60,316 bases of DNA from Paludibacter sp. (GTDB lineage Bacteria > Bacteroidota > Bacteroidia > Bacteroidales > Paludibacteraceae), in NCBI GenBank assembly GCA_028690665.1, contig JAQVAV010000019.1, positions 1-60,316 on the forward strand. Direction: 5' to 3'. The notes beneath the pieces are model-generated. The model was given only the letters and a program-made list of their open reading frames with translations, searched no databases and had not been told where the DNA came from. The position numbers and the translations under genes are program-made. Positions 8,907-18,377 of the stretch are shown here, in pieces; the first letter of the stretch is position 1; each line of letters opens with the position of its first letter.

Positions 8907-9653
8907 TTAGGTATTCATACCACCACAAACATTGATTACCTGCCCGCTCACATAGCTGGATAAATCTGAGGCAAGGAACAAAGTTACTTTGGCAACTTCT
9001 TCCGGACTTCCACCACGACGTAGAGGAATATTTTCCGCCCATTTGGCCCGTTGCTCGTCTGTCAGCGCATGAGTCATTTCTGTTTCGATAAAACCCGGAG
9101 CAATTGCATTGGCACGAATACCCCGTGAACCGAGTTCTTTAGCTACTGATTTTGCTAACCCAATCATACCCGCTTTTGATGCCGAGTAATTTGCTTGCCC
9201 TGCATTTCCCGAAACGCCAACAACTGAGCTCATATTGATGATACTTCCTGATTTTTGTTTCATCATAATCGGAGTACAGGCATGGATAAAATTAAATGCA
9301 GATTTCAGGTTTACATTAATTACAGCATCCCATTGATTTTCGCTCATACGCATCATTAAACCATCTTTTGTAATGCCAGCGTTGTTTACAAGAATATCAA
9401 TATGTCCGAATTCTTTAGCAATTTCAGCTACAACAACATGCGCATCATCATAAATAGCAGCATTCGAAGCATAAGCCTTAGCTTTAACTCCTAAAGCTTC
9501 AATTTCTTTTTGTGTGTTTAATGCATTCTCATCGAGATTCAAATCGGTGAAAGCAATATTAGCTCCTTCGCTGGCAAGTTTTAATGCAATTGCCTTTCCA
9601 ATACCACGTGCGGCACCGGTTACGATGGCAACCTTTCCTTCTAATAGTTTCAT
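8907..9653 (-). CDS. fabG: 3-oxoacyl-[acyl-carrier-protein] reductase
   Basis: A 248-residue short-chain dehydrogenase that reduces 3-oxoacyl-ACP with NADPH in fatty-acid elongation. The Rossmann motif TGAARGIG lies at 12-19, NNAG at 90-93, and the catalytic S143, Y156 and K160 in SSVVG and YSASK. Length and the C-terminal block YVSGQVINVCGGM fit FabG. It stands alone here and not beside acpP or fabF; fabD is elsewhere in this window (46.4-47.3 kb). It has its own -7 box about 105 nt upstream. Confidence 0.9.
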   Translation of the reverse strand: MKLLEGKVAIVTGAARGIGKAIALKLASEGANIAFTDLNLDENALNTQKEIEALGVKAKAYASNAAIYDDAHVVVAEIAKEFGHIDILVNNAGITKDGLMMRMSENQWDAVINVNLKSAFNFIHACTPIMMKQKSGSIINMSSVVGVSGNAGQANYSASKAGMIGLAKSVAKELGSRGIRANAIAPGFIETEMTHALTDEQRAKWAENIPLRRGGSPEEVAKVTLFLASDLSSYVSGQVINVCGGMNT

Positions 9654-9756
9654 GTGTAAATAATTTTTAATTATCTGATAATATCGGAGAAATTTTTCTG
9701 TTTTTAACTTGTCTGTAGGCTGACAAGCGTGTTATTTTAGCCTTTTAATCTGGCCG

Positions 9757-9764
9757 CAAAGATA
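9757..9764 (-). promoter_or_regulatory. -7 element of fabG
   Basis: Minus-strand TATCTTTG, fitting TAnnTTTG, about 104 nt upstream of the fabG ATG. The leader contains an imperfect repeat around TGTCTGTAGGCTGACA (9710-9725). Confidence 0.5.
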
Positions 9765-9820
9765 CAGTTTTTTTCTAAATTGATAACCGATATTGCATAT
9801 TTTGCCTGTTTTTGTGCAAT

Positions 9821-9850
9821 AAAAAACGGCTGCTGAAAAAGCAACCGTTT
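9821..9850 (-). terminator. Terminator of the broken BIG2-like gene
   Basis: A minus-strand 10-bp stem (AAACGGTTGC against GCAGCCGTTT, one G-U) with a 7-base loop and a T run, beginning 15 nt after the stop codon at 9866. Confidence 0.8.
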
Positions 9851-9865
9851 CTAATTAATCTTTTT

Positions 9866-10687
9866 TTATCTGGTTTTAACCGGTTTCAGATTTAATCGTA
9901 TCAAAGTAGAATTTCGGGATTTTTTTATATTCTGAGGAGCACCACTACCAGTGATATATGGAGTCATATCATAGTAAGTAAGTGTATTAAAATATGTTCC
10001 TGAAATAGTATTCCCATAATAGTCAATTAATTCATATTCAATATGGTATTTTCCATCAACCGAAGTTACAGTGGCACTACCATTAACAACATCGTTATTT
10101 GTTACTCCAAAGTACCACGTACCCCATGGATTATTGTCCGTATCAACGTATGCCGGAACCAGAGTCCACGGATTCAACGAATCATCCATGGTATAAACTC
10201 CTACGGGTATACTGTCAACTATAGTCGAATCTGTATTGAACTCAAGATACATAATTTCACCTTCCCCACTGAAATTATTTATGTTAATATTCTTATCAGT
10301 AAGACAAACCGTATAATTATTTGAAACAGATGTTCCGTAAATATCTCCCCAATACCATAATTCACCCTGAGTTACATCAGGTTGTATTTGATCAATAATC
10401 GTTACGTTACAAATTGCATTTTGATCCTCAGCAAAAGCAGTGATAGTTGCCGTTCCTGCCTTTAAAGCTTCAAGTTCTCCATCAGAACCGTTACTATGGA
10501 TGTGTTACTTGATGTCCATGTAATAACTGGAGTTACGCTACCAGTATATTTGTACATCGGCATTTAATGTGCCAGTATGTCCTAACGTAAGTGTGATGGC
10601 AGAATCACTCATAGTTACCCTTGTTACTTCATTTTTTAAATAAGAAAACGCCACAACACTTAAAATAAAATATAAAAACTTTTTCAT
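9866..10687 (-). pseudogene. Broken exported protein with a BIG2-like domain, two compensating frameshifts
   Basis: Read from ATG 10687, the frame gives an N-terminal hydrophobic signal (MKKFLYFILSVVAF) and the start of a bacterial Ig-like (BIG2) domain, SDSAITLTLGHTGTL. It then meets stops at 10540-10538 and again near 10506. The homologous continuation (YTGSVTPVITWTSSNTS, then SIVTV) is in another frame from about 10552 to 10488. The original frame resumes with SDGELEALKAGTATITA and runs open to the stop at 9866. One extra base near 10552 and one missing base near 10488 explain this. The usual lipobox Cys may also be lost: SY in place of the typical SC. The intact C-terminal part (128 residues from ATG 10252) has no family I know. 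Either a recent pseudogene or two sequence errors. Confidence 0.75.
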
Positions 10688-10857
10688 TGTTCAGCATTAA
10701 CTCAAGCAAAAATCAGTACAGATGGACTTTTTGTAAATGCAGATTCTGGCTTTGATTCGAAGGATTTTCGATCTATTTGTAAAAAGTGGGGAGTTTATTC
10801 CCAATGTGGCTTTCAATTATTGCAACGGGGAGCTATTTAGAAAAATTAAAACTAACA

Positions 10858-10876
10858 AAAAGTCAAGATGTCTTCA
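10858..10876 (+). repeat. Third copy of the AAAAGTCAAGATG(A/T)CTTCA motif
   Basis: It is identical at 18 of 19 positions to 23623-23641, and its left part matches the complement of 23462-23475. It lies in a gene-free interval upstream of the broken BIG2-like gene. Confidence 0.6.
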
Positions 10877-10989
10877 CGGTTAAAAATAACAACCACAAAC
10901 ATAATTTAAAAAAAATCAGAAAACATAGTATTGGGTTTTATAACAAATAAAACACAGGTAGATAGTACAAATGTTGAGGTTTATGTATA

Positions 10990-11022
10990 AAAAAACCGGA
11001 AAGGGCAAAGCCAATCCGGTTT
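10990..11022 (-). terminator. Rho-independent terminator of rho
   Basis: On the minus strand, AAACCGGATTGG pairs with CCTTTCCGGTTT around a short loop, followed by a run of seven T, 20 nt after the rho stop codon. Confidence 0.8.
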
Positions 11023-11042
11023 GTATTTAATGAAATAATTTA

Positions 11043-12971
11043 TCAACTATTCATAGAAATGAGAAACTCTTCATTGTTTTCAGTTTTTTCTATTCTGTCT
11101 TTCAAAAACTCCATAGCTTCTATTGAATTCATATCTGCCAAATAACGACGTAGAATCCACATACGGTTCAACGTATCCTGATCGAGCAGCAAATCGTCGC
11201 GACGTGTACTTGATGCCATAATATCCACCGCAGGGAAAATACGTTTGTTTGACAACTTTCGGTCAAGCTGAAGTTCCATATTACCAGTACCTTTGAATTC
11301 TTCAAAGATGACCTCATCCATTTTGGAACCGGTTTCTGTCAAGGCGGTTGCTATAATAGTGAGACTACCTCCGTTTTCTATATTACGGGCAGCCCCGAAA
11401 AAGCGTTTGGGTTTATGCAGTGCATTAGCGTCCACACCTCCTGAAAGAATTTTACCCGAGGCCGGAGATACCGTATTATAAGCACGCGCCAACCGTGTAA
11501 TTGAGTCAAGCAGAATAACAACATCCTGTCCGCATTCTACCATACGTTTTGCCTTCTCATGAACCATGCTTGCAACCTTTACATGTCGTTCTGCCGGTTC
11601 GTCGAATGTAGAAGAAACAACCTCAGCTCTTACACTGCGAGCCATATCGGTAACTTCCTCCGGACGTTCATCTATCAGCAAAACAATCATATAAACTTCC
11701 GGGTGATTGGCCGCAATAGCATTAGCTATTTCTTTCAATAATACAGTTTTACCCGTTTTAGGCTGTGCTACAATTAATCCGCGTTGTCCTTTTCCAATAG
11801 GGGAGAAGAGGTCTACAATCCGAGTCGAAAGAGTATCATTTTTCCCATTGGTAAGATTGAATTTTTCATCCGGGAAAAGAGGTGTTAAATGTTCAAAAGG
11901 TACACGGTCGCGTACATATTCAGGAGAACGGCCATTTATTTTGTTTACTTTAATTAAAGGAAAGTATTTTTCTCCTTCTTTAGGAGGACGTATAGCTCCG
12001 GTTACAGTATCTCCGGTTTTCAAACCGAAAAGTTTAATTTGAGATTGAGAAACATAAATGTCATCCGGTGAAGCTAAATAGTTATAATCCGCCGAACGTA
12101 AAAAGCCATACCCATCCTGCATCATTTCGAGTGTTCCGGTACCTTCAAGAATACCATCGAAGTCGAATTGTTTTTCGGGTTTATCCTGACGCTGATTATA
12201 TTTATTATTCCGGTTATTGTTGCCGTTGCCATGTTTAAATTGGCGTTGCTCGAAATTATTCGGAACTGATTTCTCCGAATTTTCTTCGGAAACCGGAGTT
12301 TCTGTTTTTTCAGATTCTACGATAATTGGTGCAGGTAATTCTGAGGAGGTTTTAATTTCAACCGGAGTGGTTTCCGGTGCTATTTCCGGAACGGTTGCTG
12401 CGTCAGCCGGTTCTGTCGTTTTCTTTTTAAGGAGAACCGGTTTTTTGCCAGGTTTGTCTGTTTTTTCAGTCTGAGGAGCTTTTTTCTTCACCTCCGGCTC
12501 AGGAACAATCACTTCTGCGACAGGTTCAGTAGCCGTTTTTTCTGTTTCAGCCTCGGGCTTTGTCGTTGTTTTCTTCGGTTGTCTGCCTTGAGTTTTTTTC
12601 TTCGGTTGTTCTTTTTCTGCGATTACACTTTCTACTACAGTTTCTTCTTTGGAACTCACAACTTTTTCTACTTGTTTCGAGTTCTCTTTTTCAGTCGGTT
12701 GTTTTACTTCTTCTTTTTGGTTGGCTGAGAATACTTTCTGATCGTTTGTTTTCTTTACCGAAACTCTGTTTCGCTTCTTTTTCTCCGTATCAACAACTTT
12801 TTCAACAGATGTTTTGCGTTGTGCGTTTACAACGGCTTGTTGATCCAAAATGTCGTAGATAAGTGATTCTTTTTTTGTTGAACCTGAAACTTTAATGCCA
12901 AGTTCGGTTGCGATGTCCTTTAGCTCGGACAATTCTTTCGCATTCAATTGCAAAATGTTGTAATTACTCAT
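11043..12971 (-). CDS. rho: Transcription termination factor Rho, with long disordered insert
   Basis: A 642-residue hexameric RNA helicase that ends transcription. Residues 1-45 are the Rho_N helical domain ([18 protein letters not shown]). Residues about 50-275 are a low-complexity Lys/Glu/Pro/Thr/Val-rich insert ending in an Asn/Arg/Gln stretch. The cold-shock-like RNA-binding domain starts near 279 (DGYGFLRS). The RecA-type ATPase has Walker A PKTGKT at 404-409, Walker B VVILLDS and the ring motifs [10 protein letters not shown] and [12 protein letters not shown]. coli Rho is 419 aa; the extra length is the insert, a known feature of Bacteroidota Rho. In Bacteroides thetaiotaomicron this region drives phase separation. 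A leader of about 125 nt precedes it, so autoregulation is possible. Confidence 0.95.
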   Translation of the reverse strand: MSNYNILQLNAKELSELKDIATELGIKVSGSTKKESLIYDILDQQAVVNAQRKTSVEKVVDTEKKKRNRVSVKKTNDQKVFSANQKEEVKQPTEKENSKQVEKVVSSKEETVVESVIAEKEQPKKKTQGRQPKKTTTKPEAETEKTATEPVAEVIVPEPEVKKKAPQTEKTDKPGKKPVLLKKKTTEPADAATVPEIAPETTPVEIKTSSELPAPIIVESEKTETPVSEENSEKSVPNNFEQRQFKHGNGNNNRNNKYNQRQDKPEKQFDFDGILEGTGTLEMMQDGYGFLRSADYNYLASPDDIYVSQSQIKLFGLKTGDTVTGAIRPPKEGEKYFPLIKVNKINGRSPEYVRDRVPFEHLTPLFPDEKFNLTNGKNDTLSTRIVDLFSPIGKGQRGLIVAQPKTGKTVLLKEIANAIAANHPEVYMIVLLIDERPEEVTDMARSVRAEVVSSTFDEPAERHVKVASMVHEKAKRMVECGQDVVILLDSITRLARAYNTVSPASGKILSGGVDANALHKPKRFFGAARNIENGGSLTIIATALTETGSKMDEVIFEEFKGTGNMELQLDRKLSNKRIFPAVDIMASSTRRDDLLLDQDTLNRMWILRRYLADMNSIEAMEFLKDRIEKTENNEEFLISMNS

Positions 12972-13103
12972 AAATGATGAATAAACGTTTTTTAGAGGGA
13001 ATTCTTCCTGTGAGGAAAATAACGTTAATACGTGATGTATTTATATATTGTTGATTATTTGTAAAACAGCAGGATACTGTTTTTATTCTTTGAAAAATCA
13101 CTA

Positions 13104-13111
13104 CAAAAGTA
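13104..13111 (-). promoter_or_regulatory. -7 element of rho
   Basis: Minus-strand TACTTTTG, fitting TAnnTTTG, 133 nt before the rho start codon. This implies a leader of about 125 nt, long enough for autoregulation. Confidence 0.5.
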
Positions 13112-13196
13112 CAATTATATTTTGAAAATACAAATTCCGGTTTTAAATTTTAAATTTCCTTGTCATGAAATTGCATAAATGTGAACAAAATGAAAA

Positions 13197-14522
13197 TTAA
13201 GTTTTAAGTTCTAATGCAAGTGCATGAACTGATTTATCGCTGATTTTAAATCGATTATCAATACGTAATCCTATGAGCCAAACGATTTCTCCGTCTGATT
13301 CGAGTACGTAAATATTTTCTTTTGTAAAACGGTCTATCTTGTTGTCAATTAAAAAATCGCTTATTTTTTTCCTGTTATTCATTCCCAAGGGATAAAAATA
13401 GTCTCCGTTTATCCATTTTCGGACTTTTAGCGGAAAGGTGATTTTATCAACGTCTAGATAAACAAGAGTATTAGACTTCGATATTTTAAACTGATTATCA
13501 ATATTTATTAATGAACACTTTATTTTAATGGGCTGACTAATCTCAGTGTTGATATATAATATTCCCGTAACTTGTTCTTCCGGTTTGGCAATATCTGTTA
13601 ATAACAACTTGTTTCTGTCATGCAAAATCTTGTAATTTTCTGAATAAAAAATTTGACCAGGGTCTTTATCTACAGATAAACCAATTTGTTGTATCGTATC
13701 CGGATGAAAGCCATATTCATAAAGATATTCGAAAAGAAAGACCTGTCTGTCCGGTAAATTGGTTAATTTATCCAAATCAATTTCACTTCCATTCGCTGTG
13801 GGGACGATCATATCAACAGCCTGCGATGTCACAGCCGAATTATACACTTTTTCTATTGCATTGAATCGCTCAATGGTTTCATATAAAGTCTTTCTGACAG
13901 AAGGATTAATTTCTTCAAGCAAGGGAATAACCTGATGACGAAATTTGTTACGTGTATAATCGGTCATGGCATTGGTCGAATCTACAACATAATTCAGGTC
14001 ATATTTCATCAGATAATCATAGATTTCATTGCGGGTTGTATTTAACAATGGACGTATAATTCTACCATTTTTTACCGGAATGCCGGTCATTCCCTTTATT
14101 CCGGTTCCACGAACGATATTCATTAGCAATGTTTCTATATTGTCATCGGCATGATGTGCTATGGCTATATGTTGTGCGCCTTGTTCATTACATAATTTCT
14201 CGAACCAGTTGTAACGCAATTCACGAGCAGCCATTTCTATAGAAACTCTTTTCTCTTCTGCATATTTACTTGTCTCAAAATCAATTATATGAATGGGAAT
14301 ATTTAGTTCTGAACATAGTGCGCGAACAAAAAGTTCGTCTCTGTCAGATTCCTCCATTCTCAAATGAAAATTGCAATGTGCAGCAATACAATTATAACCA
14401 AAAGTGCGGAGAATATGGAGCAGAGCTACCGAATCAGCACCTCCACTGACTCCGACAATAATTTTGTCTTCCGGATGAGCCAGATTATTTTTTTCTATAT
14501 ATTTTCTGATTTTTTGTAACAT
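13197..14522 (-). CDS. tilS: tRNA(Ile)-lysidine synthase
   Basis: A 441-residue N-type ATP pyrophosphatase that converts C34 of the CAU-anticodon tRNA-Ile to lysidine, so that it reads AUA. The PP-loop SGGADS is at residues 26-31. Further family blocks are HCNFHLR, AHHADDNIETLLMNIVRGTGIKG and the C-terminal TilS substrate-recognition domain with WINGDYFYPLGM near residue 364. Length is normal. It has its own promoter box just upstream and lies downstream of, but apparently independent of, the ABC operon. Confidence 0.93.
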   Translation of the reverse strand: MLQKIRKYIEKNNLAHPEDKIIVGVSGGADSVALLHILRTFGYNCIAAHCNFHLRMEESDRDELFVRALCSELNIPIHIIDFETSKYAEEKRVSIEMAARELRYNWFEKLCNEQGAQHIAIAHHADDNIETLLMNIVRGTGIKGMTGIPVKNGRIIRPLLNTTRNEIYDYLMKYDLNYVVDSTNAMTDYTRNKFRHQVIPLLEEINPSVRKTLYETIERFNAIEKVYNSAVTSQAVDMIVPTANGSEIDLDKLTNLPDRQVFLFEYLYEYGFHPDTIQQIGLSVDKDPGQIFYSENYKILHDRNKLLLTDIAKPEEQVTGILYINTEISQPIKIKCSLINIDNQFKISKSNTLVYLDVDKITFPLKVRKWINGDYFYPLGMNNRKKISDFLIDNKIDRFTKENIYVLESDGEIVWLIGLRIDNRFKISDKSVHALALELKT

Positions 14523-14546
14523 ACTTTAGTCTTCATGCCACTTGTA

Positions 14547-14554
14547 CAAAGGTA
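14547..14554 (-). promoter_or_regulatory. -7 element of tilS
   Basis: Minus-strand TACCTTTG, fitting TAnnTTTG, 25 nt upstream of the tilS start codon. Confidence 0.55.
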
Positions 14555-14624
14555 ATAGATATTTAACTTTTTGTATGAGGAAAAAGAAATTAATGATAAT
14601 TTGAAATCTATTTTACCAATATAG

Positions 14625-15986
14625 TTAATTTATCAATTTTATTTCCAAAGCATTTTTTCCAAGTTTTAAATCTTCGTGTGTGGCCCAAACTACAATTGGC
14701 TGATAAGTATCAATATATTTAATTACGTAATCAAAAACTTTGTTTTTCAAGTCCTTATCAAGTCCATTGAGAGGTTCATCCAATAATAATAAATCGGCAT
14801 GGGCTGCTAAGGCCCTCGCAATACCCACTCTTTGCTGCTGTCCTCCGCTAAGTTCGTTAGGATATTTATGAAGCAATTCTTTTATCTGTAGAGCCTCTGT
14901 AAGTTCTTCGATATAATCTTCTTTATGAGTCCGTTCGATTGTTAATCTTAAGCCAAATTTGATATTATCGAGAACGGAATACCATGGTAATAACCTGATT
15001 TCCTGAAAAGAATATGCCACGGTATCATTTTCCGAGTATCTGATATTACCGGAATAACTGGCATCAAGCTTTCCAAGCAACCGGAGTAAAGTTGTTTTTC
15101 CTGTTCCAGAGGCTGATTTGAGCAGATAAATTTCCCCTTTCCGGAGTTTAATATTCAAATTGGAAATCAGTTCCTCTGTATCAAAGTTTTTATTTAAATC
15201 ACATAGTTCAATCTCCATATAATCAGAATAATAATGATTTATTCTGACAGGATGTATTTTTATCTGAATATGCCGTCCTTTTTTAATAATAAATTCAAAC
15301 AGATAACTCATGCCGATGGCAATAACCGTCCAGGCTATTAACTCGGAAATATCAATAAATACCTGTGCTCTTTTCATACTGCTACCAATACCGTGAAGTG
15401 GTTGCGAAAGCGCTTCTCCGATAATTACAGCCCGCCAGCCAAATCCTATAGCTGTACTTACACTATCATTGATAAGTTGGTAAGCGGACATAAATTTTAT
15501 TTGCCAAAAAATTTGGAATCTGTTCTTTCCAAAAACTTTTCCTACTTCAAGTAATTTCTTGTCTGTATTTTGAATACCGCTTAAAACACCCTGATATAAT
15601 ACGGGCCACATGGTTACAAGGGCTATAAAAACAGGCAAATTAGCCGGTTTAAACCAAAGCAAAGCAATAAGTACAAGCGATATTACAGGAATAGAACGAA
15701 ACATGATCAGGAAAGGCCGGATAAAACGTTTCCAAAAAGGGAATTCGGAAGCTATACCTGCCAATGTAATGGCTAAAAGAAAAGCCGTCGCAAAACCTAT
15801 AATTCCTCTTACAGTGGTTGCTGCCAGAGCACTATATAGCTCCTTTGTGCGAAATACGTCAAAAATATTAAAAATTAAGTCGGGAACTGTCGGAAAAATA
15901 GCTTTATAACCTATCAGCAGGGCAATAATTTGCCAGGCAGCAATCAGCGTGATAATAGCAAGTATTTCCGGTAAATACTTTTTCAT
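14625..15986 (-). CDS. Fused ABC transporter permease and ATPase (nitrate/sulfonate/taurine type)
   Basis: A 453-residue fusion. Residues 1-235 are a binding-protein-dependent permease with about six membrane spans and the EAA-type loop near GFGWRAVIIGEALSQP. Residues 257-453 are the ATPase, beginning MEIELCDLNKNF: Walker A SASGTGKT at 291-298, signature LSGGQQQRVGIARAL, Walker B LLLLDEP and a switch His in VWATHED. In SsuBC, TauBC and ThiYXZ-type systems these are two proteins. The in-frame Met257 matches the usual ATPase start, so the fusion point is clear. It follows a substrate-binding lipoprotein gene by 27 nt. The substrate cannot be read from sequence. Confidence 0.88.
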   Translation of the reverse strand: MKKYLPEILAIITLIAAWQIIALLIGYKAIFPTVPDLIFNIFDVFRTKELYSALAATTVRGIIGFATAFLLAITLAGIASEFPFWKRFIRPFLIMFRSIPVISLVLIALLWFKPANLPVFIALVTMWPVLYQGVLSGIQNTDKKLLEVGKVFGKNRFQIFWQIKFMSAYQLINDSVSTAIGFGWRAVIIGEALSQPLHGIGSSMKRAQVFIDISELIAWTVIAIGMSYLFEFIIKKGRHIQIKIHPVRINHYYSDYMEIELCDLNKNFDTEELISNLNIKLRKGEIYLLKSASGTGKTTLLRLLGKLDASYSGNIRYSENDTVAYSFQEIRLLPWYSVLDNIKFGLRLTIERTHKEDYIEELTEALQIKELLHKYPNELSGGQQQRVGIARALAAHADLLLLDEPLNGLDKDLKNKVFDYVIKYIDTYQPIVVWATHEDLKLGKNALEIKLIN

Positions 15987-16013
15987 TAAGCAATAAGAAG
16001 AGCGATCGCGTGT

Positions 16014-16985
16014 TTATGAGTTCTGTTGATAAATAAATTTACTGTCCGGCATTTTATTTCCGATTGATTTGGGTTCGAATTTATAGAAAAGTTTTAGATA
16101 CTCGGTCAGTTCTTTTTCTATACCAAAAGCCCCGAAATATTTGATATTACATCGTTTTATACTCGAAGGACTTAATGATCCGGGCCGAACATATCCGTAT
16201 TTTTCCAGTAAATTGATTGTCCTTTGTGGATAATCATTTGCAAAGCTACAACTTTCTGCATATTTTTCGCAAATAGCTTTCGTTGTATTTTCGTTATGCT
16301 TCCAAAACCGGTCATTTATAACAAATGCTGTCTGGACAAATATATCGGTTTCTTTATTGAAAATATATTCTTCACAATGTAATTTACTTACAATACGTAT
16401 ATTTGAATTGCGCGAAAGCAACATACTCGCCATTGGCTCTGAAATAATGGCGTAATGAATTTTTGAAGATAGCAGTGCTTGTGCTAAATCCTGATTAGAA
16501 TTATAGGAATAATCAATTCCAACATTCTCAAAAGAATAATCTTCAATATATTTTTGCAGGAGAATATCGGCAGTTCCACCCTGTCCGAATACATAAATAT
16601 CTTTATTTGAAATATTAAGTGTATCCTGCGTTTTTTCATTGGTCAAAATATATAAAGTTCCCCATACAGGACAGGCCGCCATTCGGAATTTTAAGCCCTT
16701 ATTATAAAGATTTACTGCCATGACGGTAGGAAGTACTGCAAAATCAAGATCATTCTTCAGCAGAAGTGCCTGAATTTGCTGAGGTTCATCTTTAACGACA
16801 AATTCGATATTCTTACCATTAAACTGAGGCTTATCAGCAATCATTTTTATGAAACTCACAACAGTCGGCCCGTTTAAAATTCCAATTCGAACAGAATTTT
16901 CATCGGCAGATCGGCAAGCCCCCAAAAACAATATGGAAACAAGCAATATAAATCCTTTCAGTATATAATTTTTACATTTAAACAT
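16014..16985 (-). CDS. ABC transporter substrate-binding lipoprotein (NMT1/SsuA-like)
   Basis: A 323-residue periplasmic-type binding protein with a lipoprotein signal (lipobox LGAC, Cys24). The body shows the NMT1/THI5/SsuA layout: VRIGILNGPTVVSFIKMI, a D-x-A-V-L-P-T block near residue 83 and a second lobe with a Y-S-N-based hinge. These proteins bind small organic anions or pyrimidine precursors (sulfonates, nitrate, HMP). The gene lies 27 nt before the fused permease-ATPase, which needs such a partner. It starts 9 nt after the membrane phosphoesterase stop, so no riboswitch or promoter fits between them. Confidence 0.85.
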   Translation of the reverse strand: MFKCKNYILKGFILLVSILFLGACRSADENSVRIGILNGPTVVSFIKMIADKPQFNGKNIEFVVKDEPQQIQALLLKNDLDFAVLPTVMAVNLYNKGLKFRMAACPVWGTLYILTNEKTQDTLNISNKDIYVFGQGGTADILLQKYIEDYSFENVGIDYSYNSNQDLAQALLSSKIHYAIISEPMASMLLSRNSNIRIVSKLHCEEYIFNKETDIFVQTAFVINDRFWKHNENTTKAICEKYAESCSFANDYPQRTINLLEKYGYVRPGSLSPSSIKRCNIKYFGAFGIEKELTEYLKLFYKFEPKSIGNKMPDSKFIYQQNS

Positions 16986-16994
16986 AAAGTGTTG

Positions 16995-18185
16995 TTATGG
17001 TTTACTTTTGAGAACTATTAAACTGATCTCCGGACGTACCCCGATTTGCATAGGCAGACCGATATAACCTATTCCCCGGTTGACATACAGATATTGATTA
17101 TTTTCAGAATACAAACCGGCATAATGTTTAAAAACAAAAGCTGCCGGAGAAAATAATTTATGTCCAACTTTAAGCCCGAGTTGTGCAGCATGTGTATGTC
17201 CCGAGAGTGTAAGCACAATGTTTGTTTTATCCTTTACTTCGGCATCCCATTCGTTTGGGTCGTGAGCCAAAAGGATTTTAATTTCCTCAGGTTTACAGCC
17301 GGACAGGGCTTTTTTCAGATTACTATATCGCCATTTTTCAGATTTCCCCCAGTTTTCAACACCAATAATATCAAGTATTGAAGTATCTTTTTTTAAAACG
17401 ATATGATCATTGTTCAGAAGCCGGAATCCAAAACCTCGAATCGCTTTCTGAATCTCTAATTTATTGTTGTTGCGTTCAGCAGAAGTTCTCCATTCGGTAT
17501 AGTCACCGTAATCGTGATTTCCAAGGATTGCAAATTTAGCACTTTTTGCCCTGAGCTGCAAGAAATAAGGCTGCCAGCCGTCTGCTTCCTCAGCATAATT
17601 ATTTACCATATCGCCTGTAAATACAAGAATATCTGCATTTTGGGCATTTACTATATTGATAATCGGGACCAACTTTGAATATTTATTGTTCCAGCTACCC
17701 AAATGTAAATCGGAAATCTGGATGATTCTCAAACCATCAAATTCCCGGGGTAATCCGGCTATGGCAATTTCGGTTTTTGTAAGTTCAAACCTCCTTGGAG
17801 TTATGTAAGCTCCTGCCAGCATAGTCATGATAATTGACAGACTAATCAATACTCTTACCACAGGATAATAGGAATTTTCCTTACCTTTTCTTTTCACATA
17901 AAGTTTTTGTAGTGCATAGAAAATGATATGAACTACTTTGGGTATGTAAATAATAAAAAAGAAAAAATACAACCACATAATCCACACCACAATCCTGAAA
18001 TTATGGGCATGTTCGAGACCGAATTTGATGTATAAAAACAAAATCGTAAAAAAAACAGTTGGAATAAGGTGCAAAAAGAAAAATATCGGCTTAGCTTTTC
18101 TATCTTTCAAATGCCGGTAAAAAAACAGATCCGGGACAATGATAATTAACAAAAATACAATTAATACCAAAGTGTACATTTTCAT
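16995..18185 (-). CDS. Membrane-anchored calcineurin-like metallophosphoesterase
   Basis: A 396-residue protein. Residues 1-about 140 hold four or five hydrophobic segments. The remainder is a calcineurin-like phosphoesterase with all metal motifs: QISDLHLG, FTGDMVN, GNHDYGD and SGHTHAAQLG. The layout is that of the YkuE/YaeI group, some of which act on lipid-linked phosphates such as UDP-diacylglucosamine; the substrate here is unknown. I start at ATG 18185; the TTG six bases upstream is less likely. It is first in an operon with the binding lipoprotein and the ABC fusion, an odd combination. Its promoter at 18274-18281 is divergent from the CAAX protease gene. Confidence 0.85.
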   Translation of the reverse strand: MKMYTLVLIVFLLIIIVPDLFFYRHLKDRKAKPIFFFLHLIPTVFFTILFLYIKFGLEHAHNFRIVVWIMWLYFFFFIIYIPKVVHIIFYALQKLYVKRKGKENSYYPVVRVLISLSIIMTMLAGAYITPRRFELTKTEIAIAGLPREFDGLRIIQISDLHLGSWNNKYSKLVPIINIVNAQNADILVFTGDMVNNYAEEADGWQPYFLQLRAKSAKFAILGNHDYGDYTEWRTSAERNNNKLEIQKAIRGFGFRLLNNDHIVLKKDTSILDIIGVENWGKSEKWRYSNLKKALSGCKPEEIKILLAHDPNEWDAEVKDKTNIVLTLSGHTHAAQLGLKVGHKLFSPAAFVFKHYAGLYSENNQYLYVNRGIGYIGLPMQIGVRPEISLIVLKSKP

Positions 18186-18270
18186 AATCAAAAAAAACTA
18201 TTTGTATAACTATCTGTTTAAAAACTTTCAATCAGAAACACATTACTCCAAACAAAGTGATAATTTATAA

Positions 18271-18293
18271 GCACAAAGTTATCAAAATTGTGC
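18271..18293. promoter_or_regulatory. Dyad GCACAA-N11-TTGTGC over the phosphoesterase promoter
   Basis: Two 6-bp half sites 11 bp apart. The minus-strand -7 box TAACTTTG (18274-18281) overlaps the left half. The same half sites and spacing occur at 28717-28739 over another promoter. A shared operator is possible. Confidence 0.4.
18274..18281 (-). promoter_or_regulatory. -7 element of the phosphoesterase-ABC operon
   Basis: Minus-strand TAACTTTG, fitting TAnnTTTG, 89 nt before ATG 18185. Confidence 0.5.
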
Positions 18294-18335
18294 AATTTTT
18301 CACTAAATGACAGCATTATTCTGAATTTTATTTTA

Positions 18336-18343
18336 TACATTTG
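18336..18343 (+). promoter_or_regulatory. -7 element of the CAAX protease-mtnN transcript
   Basis: TACATTTG, fitting TAnnTTTG, 34 nt upstream of ATG 18378. It supports that start over the TTG at 18288. Confidence 0.6.
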
Positions 18344-18377
18344 TGCTTCGCAAAAAAAGAGCCTTTTTTTTAAGTTT

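Larger units (their letters stand above)
10688..11042. other. Gene-free interval with one copy of an 18-19-bp dispersed motif
   Basis: No ORF with coding character. It contains the 19-mer at 10858-10876 that recurs upstream of the TonB receptor, and the rho terminator at 10990-11022. No promoter box for the broken gene was confidently found. Confidence 0.5.

Noticed and set aside
16986-16994. Riboswitch (for example thiamine pyrophosphate) in front of the binding lipoprotein
   Set aside because: Only 9 bp separate it from the preceding gene of the operon, and the leader of that gene shows no riboswitch-like conserved core.
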